Positions 25,551-34,135 are shown, counted from the first letter of the stretch. The stretch: DNA of 35,335 nt from Planctomycetaceae bacterium (GCA_947459185.1 CANHCU010000029.1:1-35335), one strand, 5' to 3'. Made by a program: numbers and translations. Notes: generated by a model not told the origin, from the letters alone.

Positions 25551-26896
25551 CGGATCTCTTTGGAATGAGCGGCGACGAGCAACGTATGCGGTCGCGTGCT
25601 CAGGTCATCGCCATCGTGATCTCCGCGGGCTTCGTGGCGGCGGTGTATTTCCATTACTGGCTCGCCGCGTACGAAGGCTTGTCATATCCTCGGGCGACGT
25701 ATCTCTGCCGCACGGATGACAACATGCCACTTGCCACGATGCACGTGCCGTGGTCGGTCGTTTCCAGGCGTCATTGTTTTGGCGATTTGTATGCGCCCTA
25801 TCTGCAGACGCTTCGCCTCGCTCCATACGCTTCGGAAGGGATATTTCCAAGCAATTACTTGCCGTTTACCCACGCGCTGATGCTGCCGGCCACTTTTCTG
25901 CCGTACGATCTGCTTCTGCCGTCGTACCTAGCCTGCTTCGCCGCAGGCACGTTCGCGTTTTGTCTTTGGGGCGTCAGGGAACTGCCGTGGACAGATCGCC
26001 TCGTTTTCGCAGTGCCGATGGCGCTCATGTCGTATCCGCCGCAGTTCTTGATGGATCGTGGCAACCTCGAGGGGGTGGTGTTTGCATTTACCGCGCTCTT
26101 TTACATCTGCTATTCGCGGAGGAAAACCAATGCGGCGGCCTGCTTCTTGGCCGCGGCGATCGCGATGAAGGGCTACCCGGTGGCCTACTCGCTGCTTTTC
26201 GCTCTCAATGCGCAGTGGCGGCAGCTGTTTCTCTGCGCTGCGGTGTCGATCGCTTTGACGCTCGCCAGCGCTGCCATCTTCGAGGGGGGCGTGATCCATA
26301 ACATGATGGCGATTTCCGCGGGGGTCGAACACTATCTCTCCATCGTGCAGACTGACGAAGGTGTCAGGCATGCATGCAGCCTGTATGGTTTGCTGACGAT
26401 CCTTCACCGTAATCTGTTTGGCTTTTCCACCTTGATGACGACAGCATCTTTCTGTCTCGACAACTACAAGTGGATTCAGGCGATCCTTGGTCTCAGCCTC
26501 TTCGCAGCATGCGTAGTTCTGCCTCTCCGGCTGTGGGAAGTCCTTAGCCTTCTAACATTGTCTTTCCTTTTGCTGCCGCTGTCAGCGCATGAATATCGGC
26601 TGATTCATCTTTTCCTACCGATTATCGCATTCATTCGCTGCAAGAAGAGGGATTCTCACGTACTCCAGACCGCCACCGTTGCTGCATTGCTGCTCGTGCC
26701 AAAAGCTTTCATGTACGTTGAACGGGAAATAAGTATCGGTTGTGTCATCAATCCGGTTCTGATGATCATCGCGGCGATCTTCATTTGCCTGCGTGCGACC
26801 AGCCGACAGGACGAACAGCCTCCATTGATGGTTCACATGTGGAAGTGCGGTCTGGCGATAAAGCAACACCCCTTCTGTAAGTCGCGGTTGTCATAG
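25547..26896 (+). CDS. GT87-like membrane glycosyltransferase, paralogue A
   Basis: 449 residues with about ten hydrophobic helices, resembling the polyprenol-phosphate-mannose-dependent GT87/DUF2029 family. Recognisable blocks are GIFPSNYLPFTHALMLP, LMSYPPQFLMDRGNLEGVVF, AAAIAMKGYPVAYSLLF, SLYGLLTI, and HEYRLIHLFLPIIAF. These blocks recur in the same order in the convergent gene at 26989-28332, so the two are paralogues. Base composition is visibly less GC-rich than upstream genes, especially in the last 400 bases, which hints at separate ancestry. It probably adds a sugar to a growing glycan on the outer side of the inner membrane; donor and acceptor are unknown. Confidence 0.78.
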   Translation: MTDLFGMSGDEQRMRSRAQVIAIVISAGFVAAVYFHYWLAAYEGLSYPRATYLCRTDDNMPLATMHVPWSVVSRRHCFGDLYAPYLQTLRLAPYASEGIFPSNYLPFTHALMLPATFLPYDLLLPSYLACFAAGTFAFCLWGVRELPWTDRLVFAVPMALMSYPPQFLMDRGNLEGVVFAFTALFYICYSRRKTNAAACFLAAAIAMKGYPVAYSLLFALNAQWRQLFLCAAVSIALTLASAAIFEGGVIHNMMAISAGVEHYLSIVQTDEGVRHACSLYGLLTILHRNLFGFSTLMTTASFCLDNYKWIQAILGLSLFAACVVLPLRLWEVLSLLTLSFLLLPLSAHEYRLIHLFLPIIAFIRCKKRDSHVLQTATVAALLLVPKAFMYVEREISIGCVINPVLMIIAAIFICLRATSRQDEQPPLMVHMWKCGLAIKQHPFCKSRLS

Positions 26897-26968
26897 GTGG
26901 GTCATCTGGCTTCCATGTTCAGGTAGGCACGTTCGGTTTGCCAGTCGTCGCTTATGACCTGCCCCCAG

Positions 26969-26986
26969 GAACAACGCTCGTTGTTC
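26969..26986. terminator. Hairpin between the convergent GT87-like genes
   Basis: GAACAACG-CT-CGTTGTTC is a perfect inverted repeat lying just outside the stop codon at 26989-26991 and 73 bases after the stop ending at 26896. Neither side has a strong T-run. It may serve as a two-way terminator or transcription barrier where the two polysaccharide operons meet. Confidence 0.5.
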
Positions 26987-26988
26987 AG

Positions 26989-28332
26989 TTAGGGTTTCGC
27001 GCTCCAGCAGACCAGCCCTGTGCGGTCGCGGAGGCGTACTCGATTCGCCCGATGCAGTCCGTGGCGTTCGTAGGCGGCGAAAAGCGTGCGTGCAAGCAGA
27101 ATGAGCATGAGGAGCGGATTCAGCACGCTATTGAGCGACGTTTCGTGGGCAAGAATGATGAACGACTTGGGCACGAGCAGTAACGAAAACAGCACCGTAT
27201 TGAGTAGGCCGTTGGCACGATCCGTCTTTGAGTTCACGAACAACGCGAACGGGATCATAAGGTGGATAAGCCGGTAGTCGGGAGAGCCCTGTGGCAGCAG
27301 TACAAGGCACACTGTCGTGATGGTGGCCATTTCCCACAACTTCATGGGTAGCAGGATGCAGGCCGCTATGGAGCTTATAAGGATTGCACCGGCAATAAGG
27401 GAGTAAGAACTGAGCAGGGCGTTCCAAATGGGGGAAACGCTCGGGGAGAACTGCGACAACCACGCACCTATGGTGAAGAGTCCATACAGGCTTGACGAAT
27501 GGTTGGCCGACTCCAGCCCCGCAGTCACATTGCCGGAATAATTCAAAAGAACGGATATCAACCGCAACACGGAGATGTGTACCGGGCGAGTCATCAGCAG
27601 GAGGCTGACAATCGTAAGAACTGCCGCTGTTCCCACTGCGATGCCGACACCACGGCGTTTCGCAGCCCGGTAGAAGAGGGGGAGAAAGACGATGGGGACG
27701 GCCTTCATCGCGATCGCGGCACCTAGGAAGGTGGCCGAGGAAACGAACTGCCGGCGGACGAGGAGGACGATGAAGCCAGCCAGAAATGCGAATACGAAGG
27801 CCTCGATGTTGCCCCGGTCGACGACCACCTGGGCCGGGTAGTTCATCAGCGTCAGCGCAGCGATCGAAATGGCGTCCGTGTACGGATCGCCCGTGCGCAT
27901 GAAGTGCCAATTAAAGGCAAAGAGAATCGCGGCGAAACCAGTGATAAAGATGCCGACCGCCCATGGATAGGGCACGAGCGTGAGCGGATACGGCAACATG
28001 GCGCCGAAGGGAAAGTAGTTGCTCGGGAAACTTCGCGGGTCGCCAAAAGGCTGGGGGATCGATGCGAAGTAGGGATCGCGGTTTTCCGCGTGGATACAGA
28101 CCGCCAAGAGGTCTCCGAAGGAATGATTCTTGGTGACGATGTTGTCGATAAACATCGTGTCGCCTGGGCGGAGGAGATACGTCGAATACGGATACCGATA
28201 TCCGCAGTAGGCCCCGTACCAGTAATGCAGGAAGACCGATAGGGCGAAGCCCACCATCAAGATGAGAGTGGCAAGACGAAGTTTGTCGGCCTTGGAGAAA
28301 CTCCGGCCGGCTGCTGGGGTGGGGGCGGGCAT
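26989..28332 (-). CDS. GT87-like membrane glycosyltransferase, paralogue B
   Basis: 447 residues, about ten helices. It shares with the gene at 25547 the blocks HYWYGAYCGYRYPYSTYLL, RSFPSNYFPFGAMLP, LMNYPAQVVVDRGNIEAFVF, GAAIAMKAVPIVFLPLF, SSSLYGLFTI, PDYRLIHLMIPFALF and LLLVPKSFI. The ATG at 28332 has AGGAG about 9 bases upstream and lies 4 bases after the FGE-like gene's stop, so it is the last gene of the minus-strand operon. A polyprenol-linked sugar is the likely donor by family; the product is unknown. Confidence 0.78.
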   Translation of the reverse strand: MPAPTPAAGRSFSKADKLRLATLILMVGFALSVFLHYWYGAYCGYRYPYSTYLLRPGDTMFIDNIVTKNHSFGDLLAVCIHAENRDPYFASIPQPFGDPRSFPSNYFPFGAMLPYPLTLVPYPWAVGIFITGFAAILFAFNWHFMRTGDPYTDAISIAALTLMNYPAQVVVDRGNIEAFVFAFLAGFIVLLVRRQFVSSATFLGAAIAMKAVPIVFLPLFYRAAKRRGVGIAVGTAAVLTIVSLLLMTRPVHISVLRLISVLLNYSGNVTAGLESANHSSSLYGLFTIGAWLSQFSPSVSPIWNALLSSYSLIAGAILISSIAACILLPMKLWEMATITTVCLVLLPQGSPDYRLIHLMIPFALFVNSKTDRANGLLNTVLFSLLLVPKSFIILAHETSLNSVLNPLLMLILLARTLFAAYERHGLHRANRVRLRDRTGLVCWSAKP

Positions 28333-28336
28333 GAGA

Positions 28337-29239
28337 TCACTCCTCTACCGCGATGACTCGAAACCCCACCGTGTCCTCCACGGCGAATCGATTGGCATGA
28401 TCGCGGCGTGCCGAACGGCAATCAAGTGCCCGGGAGTCCCAACCGCCGCCGCGAAAACCGGCGTCATCATACAGGAGCAGGTAGGCGTCGAGTTGCCCTG
28501 CGATGCGATCGAGCAGATTCCCGGGGCTGTATTTATCGGCGCAGCATTCGGCGACATTGCCGTGCATGTCGTAAAGCCCCCAGGCATTCGGCGGATAACT
28601 GCCCACAGGCCGTGGACCGAGTTCGCTGCCCGAGGCCATTCGTTCGGTCACCGCAAACCTCGCCTGTGGATCCGCCAGTGATACACCCGTGTTGTAGGGA
28701 GTAAGCGTGCCTGCCCGGCATGCATACTCCCACTCCAATTCCGATGGGGTCATGTATGTTCGCCCATCGACCATGGTCAAACGGTTGCAGAAAACCCATG
28801 CATCAGACATTCGGACATTCTGTACCGGGAGCCGATCGCCGACGAACCGGCTCGGATTGAATTCCATGATCGCGTTCCACTCGGCCTGCGTGACCTCGGT
28901 CTGAGAGATATAAAACGGCCGACCAAGCCGTTGTGTCCGTTGCTCTTCGTCTTCGCCACGGCCCACTTCATCTGTTGGCGAGCCCATGCGGAGTTCTCCG
29001 ATCGGCACGCGGATCATCCGCATGCCGATGCTGTTTACAAATGACTCGACCCCCTCCGGCACCGGCAGGTCAGTCGGAGAGTTATTCACAGGGCGGTCAC
29101 CACGGCGGGGCAGGTCGGTACGAAAATAGCTCTCCGTTCGCCGGGGCAGGATGCAGCAGAACAGCAGCACCGCGCCGGCAATGCAGCCTAGGAGCCGGCT
29201 ATGACGTCGGGCATACGCCACGATTGTCTGGAGCGACAT
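28337..29239 (-). CDS. Membrane-anchored FGE-fold (sulfatase-modifying factor family) protein
   Basis: 300 residues from the ATG at 29239, beginning with a membrane segment (LLGCIAGAVLLFCCILP), so the domain is probably extracytoplasmic. An in-frame TTG at 29308 would add 23 residues. From about 70 the FGE-sulfatase domain is complete: FVNSIGMRMIRVPIGELRMG, ISQTEVTQAEWNAIM, PVQNVRMSDAWVFCNRL, TPSELEWEYACRAG, WGLYDMHGNVAECCAD, and RGGGWDSRALDCRSARRDH. True formylglycine enzymes use a pair of C-terminal cysteines; only one Cys is visible in the matching region here, and no sulfatase is nearby. A binding or other oxidative role in glycan export is therefore as likely. Planctomycetes have many such proteins. 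Confidence 0.82.
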   Translation of the reverse strand: MSLQTIVAYARRHSRLLGCIAGAVLLFCCILPRRTESYFRTDLPRRGDRPVNNSPTDLPVPEGVESFVNSIGMRMIRVPIGELRMGSPTDEVGRGEDEEQRTQRLGRPFYISQTEVTQAEWNAIMEFNPSRFVGDRLPVQNVRMSDAWVFCNRLTMVDGRTYMTPSELEWEYACRAGTLTPYNTGVSLADPQARFAVTERMASGSELGPRPVGSYPPNAWGLYDMHGNVAECCADKYSPGNLLDRIAGQLDAYLLLYDDAGFRGGGWDSRALDCRSARRDHANRFAVEDTVGFRVIAVEE

Positions 29240-29324
29240 CGTCGTTTCCGGAGTGGACAAGGTGCTGACTTTCTGGGCGGCAGGTGATTGTGGCGATGTC
29301 TCTGCCAACTGCCCGCGACGGTGG

Positions 29325-30413
29325 CTACAGTCCCCGCTCGTAGATCTTCGCCTTGAGCTGCTCGTCTTCCGCGTAGGGTGAATCGATCATATCGATCATC
29401 ACGGGGGCGTCCTTCGCACACGCCGCGGTCATCCGATGACCATATCGACCGAGCATCAGTTCCCGGCACGAGATCTGCCCCTTCTGAAGCGGGATCGCCA
29501 TGTAGATGTCGTCTTCCGTCAGCATCTGGCCCGGCTGCAGTTCGTGCTTCGCGTACACTCCGCGAATGTAGGAGTCGAGGTAGGCCGTCTCCTTCGCCAG
29601 CGGCAGTTTTCGGCCCGTTCTCGACGTGCCGCAAAACGTCACCGCCCGATGAAACGACTTGAACCAGGTGTCGATCTGCGAGGGCAGCGACGAATAGCTC
29701 GCGGGCTGGAAGCCGTCGGAGTTGATGTCGATGTGCCGCTCGAACGTGCGGACGCCCTTTCCGTAGGCGATCATCACGCTCGCCGCCCAGTCACCATGCT
29801 CGTGGCAGGAATAGCCGATCGTGTGGCCCGGATACCGTTCCCGCAGGAAGTCCACCTGCTCGAGTTCCGCCTCGCTGTCCTCGTGTGGATAGGCAGCCAC
29901 GCAATGATTGATCGCCAGCGGGATGTTGCGATTCTCGAAGAAGGTGACTACGTCATCCATGTCCTTGAGCGGGGTGCCGCCAAAGGAGACGATACAAGGC
30001 TTCCGTGTTTTCGCGATTCGCTCCAAGAGCAGCCAGTCGTTCGAGTCAGCGCTGGCGATCTTGATGATCGGCAGATCGAATTCCACGCACCAATCGACCG
30101 ACTTTTCGTCGAAGGGCGTGGCCATCGGGATGCAGCCGCTCTTGCGGATCGCGACCACCATCTCCTCGTAGTCGCTCTTGCGCAGCTTTGTATCGAGCAC
30201 GCGACGGATGTAGCGGATGTCCTCGCGGTCGCGAAAGTCCTTGTGAACGAAGCTGTCCACGTCGCGAAATTGCAGCTTGATCGCCGCCCGCACGTTGTTG
30301 AACCGGACGATCCGGCTGTGTTCCCGGATGATGGCCAACCCCCGCTCGAGGCTGCCTTGGTGGTTGTTCGTCATCTCGAGGACGAACAGGTTTTCAAAGA
30401 TGTCGCGGCTCAT
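29325..30413 (-). CDS. NeuB-like sugar-acid synthase (PEP condensation) with SAF domain
   Basis: Member of the N-acetylneuraminate synthase family, which condenses phosphoenolpyruvate with an aldose to give a 2-keto-3-deoxy sugar acid. TIM-barrel motifs in order: [66 protein letters not shown] and [10 protein letters not shown]-terminal SAF (antifreeze-like) domain includes [20 protein letters not shown]. The 362-residue length is normal. The start overlaps the stop of the cyclase gene (ATGA). No CMP-sugar synthetase or GlcNAc epimerase is in the window, so sialic acid is not implied. The substrate is unknown, and the coupled cyclase suggests the product is ring-closed. Confidence 0.88.
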   Translation of the reverse strand: MSRDIFENLFVLEMTNNHQGSLERGLAIIREHSRIVRFNNVRAAIKLQFRDVDSFVHKDFRDREDIRYIRRVLDTKLRKSDYEEMVVAIRKSGCIPMATPFDEKSVDWCVEFDLPIIKIASADSNDWLLLERIAKTRKPCIVSFGGTPLKDMDDVVTFFENRNIPLAINHCVAAYPHEDSEAELEQVDFLRERYPGHTIGYSCHEHGDWAASVMIAYGKGVRTFERHIDINSDGFQPASYSSLPSQIDTWFKSFHRAVTFCGTSRTGRKLPLAKETAYLDSYIRGVYAKHELQPGQMLTEDDIYMAIPLQKGQISCRELMLGRYGHRMTAACAKDAPVMIDMIDSPYAEDEQLKAKIYERGL

Positions 30414-31552
30414 GCGGTGGGTTTCCCAAGACCTGCGCTGGAATCCGTGCCCATTATGCCCCCGGAAAATCCGCTGTCGATGAGCCGGCGAATTGTCGGC
30501 CAAACGAGCCCAGCGACCTGCTCGGGAGTGAGCGACATCCGCTCCATCGCGCCATAGCCGCGGGTGAGAATGCATGTCAGGCCGGTCGCGGAGTTCTTCT
30601 TGTCCTTGGCCAAGGCCTGTAGCAGTTGCTCGCGGCCGACGCTCGCGAGCCTCTCTGCGTAGGGCTCGTGCCACGGCCGCAGGAGTGAGAAGAGCCGTTC
30701 GGCGTGGACGACGGGCACCATGCCCAACTCGGCGGACAGTGCCGTCGCCGTGAGCATTCCCAGGATGACGGCAATCCCATGAGGGATTCCGTAGTCGGAG
30801 ACCGATTCGTAGGCGTGCCCGAATGTGTGGCCGTAATTCAAGAGCAGCCGCTGACCACGGTCGAACTCGTCCGCCTCGATGACGGGCTGCTTGACGTCCA
30901 TCGACCGCCGCACCCAGCGAGCCAGGAACGACTCCCTACGATCGTCGGCGAAAGCTTCAAATCCAACCAGATCCCTCATCAACTCCTCAAACCCCGCCTC
31001 GCTCGACAACACCTGCAACTTGATCACCTCGCCGAGGCCGGACCGCAATTCGTCGTAGGGAAGCGTCCGCAACACATCCGGCACGAGCAAAACCCTGTGC
31101 GGCGGATAGAACGTGCCGAGTTGATTCTTGTAGGAACCGATGTTGATGGAGCTCTTGCTGCCGATGCAACTGTCGGCCTGCGCCAGGAGCGTCGTGGGAA
31201 TGAGGACCCAGCGAATCCCCCGCGACAGCACCGACGCAATGAAGCATCCTGCATCCTGAAGCACGCCGCCGCCGATGACGACGAGCGTGCCGCTACGTTT
31301 CAGATTGCGCTCCAACAAATCCAGAAACACCCGCTCGAGCGCCCCGTATGACTTGGCATGCTCGGAAGCCTCGAGGCTCACGATTCGGGATTCCGGCAGT
31401 CCCTGCCGGCGTGCTGCTCCGAGGCGGTCGAGGAGCACGCTGTCGACCAGAAAATGCATCTGATCGAGTCGCCCGAGCGACTCGATCGCCGCATCCAGGG
31501 TCAGGAATTCCTCGACCGTATAGGGGTGTGCCCGGCTCTGGATCGTGCGCAT
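30410..31552 (-). CDS. 3-dehydroquinate synthase family sugar-phosphate cyclase
   Basis: 380 residues from the ATG at 31552 (weak GAGAG upstream). NAD motif [12 protein letters not shown], then [21 protein letters not shown]. Active-site residues of fungal dehydroquinate synthase are all found with matching spacing: D127, K133, K142, N143, E175, K178, K221, R235, N239, H242, H246 and H258 ([14 protein letters not shown] and YGIPHG). The complete carboxylate-binding set speaks for a DAHP-like substrate and not for a cyclase of carboxylate-free sugars such as valiolone synthase. It could be the cell's only aroB. However, its place between an SDR and a NeuB-like gene, with overlap, suggests a dedicated polysaccharide or special-sugar role. 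Confidence 0.88.
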   Translation of the reverse strand: MRTIQSRAHPYTVEEFLTLDAAIESLGRLDQMHFLVDSVLLDRLGAARRQGLPESRIVSLEASEHAKSYGALERVFLDLLERNLKRSGTLVVIGGGVLQDAGCFIASVLSRGIRWVLIPTTLLAQADSCIGSKSSINIGSYKNQLGTFYPPHRVLLVPDVLRTLPYDELRSGLGEVIKLQVLSSEAGFEELMRDLVGFEAFADDRRESFLARWVRRSMDVKQPVIEADEFDRGQRLLLNYGHTFGHAYESVSDYGIPHGIAVILGMLTATALSAELGMVPVVHAERLFSLLRPWHEPYAERLASVGREQLLQALAKDKKNSATGLTCILTRGYGAMERMSLTPEQVAGLVWPTIRRLIDSGFSGGIMGTDSSAGLGKPTA

Positions 31553-31583
31553 TGTGAAGTCTCTCTTGCGGGGTGGCCCTGCA

Positions 31584-32264
31584 CTACTGGCACGTGAATC
31601 CACCGTCCACGAGCACCGTCTGGCCGGTGAGATACGTGTTGCGGCCGGAGACAAGAAACGCCGCAACCTCCGCCAGTTCTGCCGCTTGAGCCATCCGTCG
31701 TAAAGGAATGGAGGCCTCGATGGCCCTGAGAGCCTCCGGTGGATTGTTCTTGCGGGTCAGTTCCGTGTCGACGTAACCGGGCGCCAGTGCATTCACGAGC
31801 ACACCGCTCGGTCCAAACTCGACCGCAGCCGTGCGGGTGAGCGAAGCCAACGCTGCTTTTGTCATCGAGTAGGCAGCGCGACGCTCCCGCGTGACCACCG
31901 CGAAGATGCTGGCCACGTTGAGGATTCGCCCCCAGCCGCGGGCGGCCATCTGCGGGGCGATTGCCTGCGTCAGGCGAAGCGCCGCCGTCAGGTTGACCTG
32001 CATCATTGCATGCCATGCCGAATCGTCGATCTCCTCGATCGATCGCAGGATGTTGATGCCGGCATTGTTGATGAGCACATCAACGGGTTCGTTGGCATGG
32101 CGACTGAGGTATGCATCAATCGATCCCGGTGCCGCCAGATCAAGCTCATTCCGCGACGGCGTGCGGACCTCATGCCCATCCTCCCGCAATCTGGCGGCGA
32201 TCGCCGCGCCGATGCCACGGGCTCCGCCAGTGACAAGAATCGTTCTCGCAACTTCCGTACTCAT
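31584..32264 (-). CDS. SDR-family oxidoreductase (FabG-like)
   Basis: Classical short-chain dehydrogenase, 226 residues. TGGARGIG cofactor motif near the N-terminus, LINNAGIN, catalytic Ser in ILNVASIFA, YSMTKAAL with the Tyr and Lys, and GYVDTELTRK. It reduces a ketone or oxidises an alcohol with NAD(P). The start at 32264 has GGGGAG just upstream and overlaps the stop of the ThDP-enzyme gene by 4 bases (ATGA). In this operon it probably acts on a sugar intermediate, as a reductase would after a ThDP-dependent ligation or a cyclisation. An acyl-carrier role is less likely without other lipid genes. Confidence 0.88.
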   Translation of the reverse strand: MSTEVARTILVTGGARGIGAAIAARLREDGHEVRTPSRNELDLAAPGSIDAYLSRHANEPVDVLINNAGINILRSIEEIDDSAWHAMMQVNLTAALRLTQAIAPQMAARGWGRILNVASIFAVVTRERRAAYSMTKAALASLTRTAAVEFGPSGVLVNALAPGYVDTELTRKNNPPEALRAIEASIPLRRMAQAAELAEVAAFLVSGRNTYLTGQTVLVDGGFTCQ

Positions 32265-34072
32265 GCTCTCCCCATTGAATCTGACGGCATGTTGCTCTGA
32301 AGTTCCTCCCGCGACAAAAACGGCGCCATGTCCTCCAGCGAAGACGTGACCATGCTGCCATCCTCGAGTTTCCGCGACGAGAGCTTGGGGGCGAACGGCT
32401 GCGCGAGATCCAGCACGACCTCGCACATGGCCGCCCCGGCGTGGGCCAACGTCCGTGCGATGGTTTCCTGGAGATCGGCATGCCGCGAGCATCTTTCGAA
32501 GGGCATGCCGAAGGCGGCCGCCAGCCGGCCAAAGTCGGGAAACGACAGCCCCGAGTCGGTGCCGCAGCCGACGATGCGGCCGGCGAAAAAGCTCGACTGG
32601 GTTTGTCGAATCGAGTGATACCCGGAGTTGTTGAGCACGAAGACCTTCACGGGGAGATTGTTCCCCACGATCGTCTGCAGCTCCTGCAGGTTCATCATGA
32701 TGCTGCCATCGCCGGCCAGGCATGTCACCCGGGTGAGTTCCGGCTTCGCGATAGCCACGCCGATCGCCGCCGGAAGGTCGTAGCCCATGGAAGCGCAGCC
32801 CGAGTTGTGAAAAAGCCGCTGCCCCTTTTTCACGATCGCAGCCTGAAATGCCGTCACGCAGGCCGTGCCGTCGCCGCAGGCGATCACGTCGTTGTCGGCG
32901 AGTTGCTCGAAAAGCCGCTGCATGAAGCAGTAGGGGTTTACCGGCTCTGGCTTGGACCAGTATTCCGGAAGCACGACCGGATAGCGTTTGACCCGCTCGC
33001 GGCACCATGCCAGCCAGTCGCCGTGCCGCGGCTTCCATGCGGCGGTAGCGGCGTCCAGCAGCGGCAGAAACTCAGCCAGATCGGCATGGATTTTCTGGTC
33101 GATCGAGAGCGTCGGCTTGTCGAGTTCCGCGGCGTCGACGTCGACCATGATCCGGTGGGCGTTTCTCGCAAAGCTTTTCCAGTTGTAGCTGACGAGGCGG
33201 ATGTTGAGCCGGCAGCCGAGTACGAGCACGAGGTCGGCGTTCTGCACGGCGAAATTGCCGGCGCGGTTGCCGAGCGAGCCCGGCCTGCCTGCATACGCCG
33301 GGTGATCGTCGGGCAGAAGATCGTTGGAGTTCCAGGCTGTGACCACTGGCACCCCCAAGCGATCTGCCAACGCGAGAAACCGGTCATACTGGCCGGAGAG
33401 ACGAATTCCGGTGCCCGCATAGATCACCGGCCGGGCGGCCCGGCCGAGTCTGGCGACAACGTCCTCAACCTGCACGGGCAGGTCGCTCGTGCGAAAGGGC
33501 GACAAGTCTTCCTGAGGATCGTATGGCTTGAGAGCGGCCGGATCGATCAGCGTTGCCTGCACGTCGACAGGCACATCGAGCCACACGGGCCCCGGCCGTC
33601 GAAACGTCGCCAGATGCAGCGCCCTTTCGAGGTGGTATCGAATACTGGCTGGATCGTCGATCAGTGCGCAATATTTCGTGACGCCGCGGACCATGCCAAT
33701 GACATCCGCTTCCTGATCACCCAGTTGCCGCAACGGCAGCCCCGTCGACTGCACCAACGTCTCGCGCTTGACCTGCCCGGAGATCACCACCATCGGCATC
33801 GAGTCAACGTAGGCGCCAAAGACGCCATTGATGGCGTTGATCGCCCCTGGGCCGGTGGTCACGTTCACGGCGGCCAACCGCCCCGCGACGCGATAGTAGG
33901 CCTCCGCGGCCATGGCGCAGGCCTGTTCGTTATGGCAGAAGACAGGCACAAGCCCCGGGCAGTTGCCCAAGGCGTCGTTGAGGTGCATCGCCCCGCCGCC
34001 CGTCACCATGAAGACATGGCGAATTCCGGTGGCCAGAAGGCGATCGGCGATGAAATCGGCTACTCGTTGCAT
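32261..34072 (-). CDS. ThDP-dependent acetolactate-synthase-like enzyme
   Basis: 603 residues with the three-domain plan of the acetolactate synthase/pyruvate decarboxylase family. The catalytic Glu is E49 in CHNEQACAMAAEAYY. A central dehydrogenase-like domain (about 190-340, VIYAGTGIRLSG) follows, and the C-terminal ThDP-binding motif runs from AGDGSIMMNLQE to FVLNNSGYHS. GDGTACVTAFQAA and the Gly-Ser-Met turn (CASMGYDLPAAIG) are typical. The start at 34072 (MQRVADFIAD) gives the normal N-terminus. It is not biosynthetic IlvB by context: no ilvN or ilvC is near. It resembles in kind YerE, which attaches a two-carbon unit from pyruvate to a CDP-keto-sugar, but benzoylformate- or sulfopyruvate-type roles are possible. 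First gene of the minus-strand operon. Confidence 0.85.
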   Translation of the reverse strand: MQRVADFIADRLLATGIRHVFMVTGGGAMHLNDALGNCPGLVPVFCHNEQACAMAAEAYYRVAGRLAAVNVTTGPGAINAINGVFGAYVDSMPMVVISGQVKRETLVQSTGLPLRQLGDQEADVIGMVRGVTKYCALIDDPASIRYHLERALHLATFRRPGPVWLDVPVDVQATLIDPAALKPYDPQEDLSPFRTSDLPVQVEDVVARLGRAARPVIYAGTGIRLSGQYDRFLALADRLGVPVVTAWNSNDLLPDDHPAYAGRPGSLGNRAGNFAVQNADLVLVLGCRLNIRLVSYNWKSFARNAHRIMVDVDAAELDKPTLSIDQKIHADLAEFLPLLDAATAAWKPRHGDWLAWCRERVKRYPVVLPEYWSKPEPVNPYCFMQRLFEQLADNDVIACGDGTACVTAFQAAIVKKGQRLFHNSGCASMGYDLPAAIGVAIAKPELTRVTCLAGDGSIMMNLQELQTIVGNNLPVKVFVLNNSGYHSIRQTQSSFFAGRIVGCGTDSGLSFPDFGRLAAAFGMPFERCSRHADLQETIARTLAHAGAAMCEVVLDLAQPFAPKLSSRKLEDGSMVTSSLEDMAPFLSREELQSNMPSDSMGRA

Positions 34073-34126
34073 GCTCTTTGCGGGGTCGCGGCAGCGATTC
34101 GGACAACACTCCCTCCAGCCACCCAA

Positions 34127-34135
34127 AGCATACCA
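34127..34135 (-). promoter_or_regulatory. Candidate extended -10 for the ThDP-enzyme operon
   Basis: The minus strand reads TGGTATGCT, an extended -10 pattern (TG-N-TATGCT, four of six consensus bases), about 55 bases before the ATG at 34072. No good -35 is visible. Tentative. Confidence 0.25.

Noticed and set aside
29325-30413. Calling the NeuB-like gene sialic acid synthase (neuB)
   Set aside because: No CMP-sialate synthetase, UDP-GlcNAc epimerase or sialyltransferase is in the window, and the sugar specificity cannot be read from the motifs.
30410-31552. Calling the cyclase a valiolone or deoxyinosose synthase
   Set aside because: The full dehydroquinate-synthase residue set, including the second His of the GHTFGHA motif and the carboxylate-binding Arg and Asn, favours a carboxylated substrate.
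32261-34072. Biosynthetic acetolactate synthase (ilvB)
   Set aside because: No small subunit ilvN or ilvC nearby, and the gene is translationally coupled to a sugar-type SDR, cyclase and NeuB-like gene.
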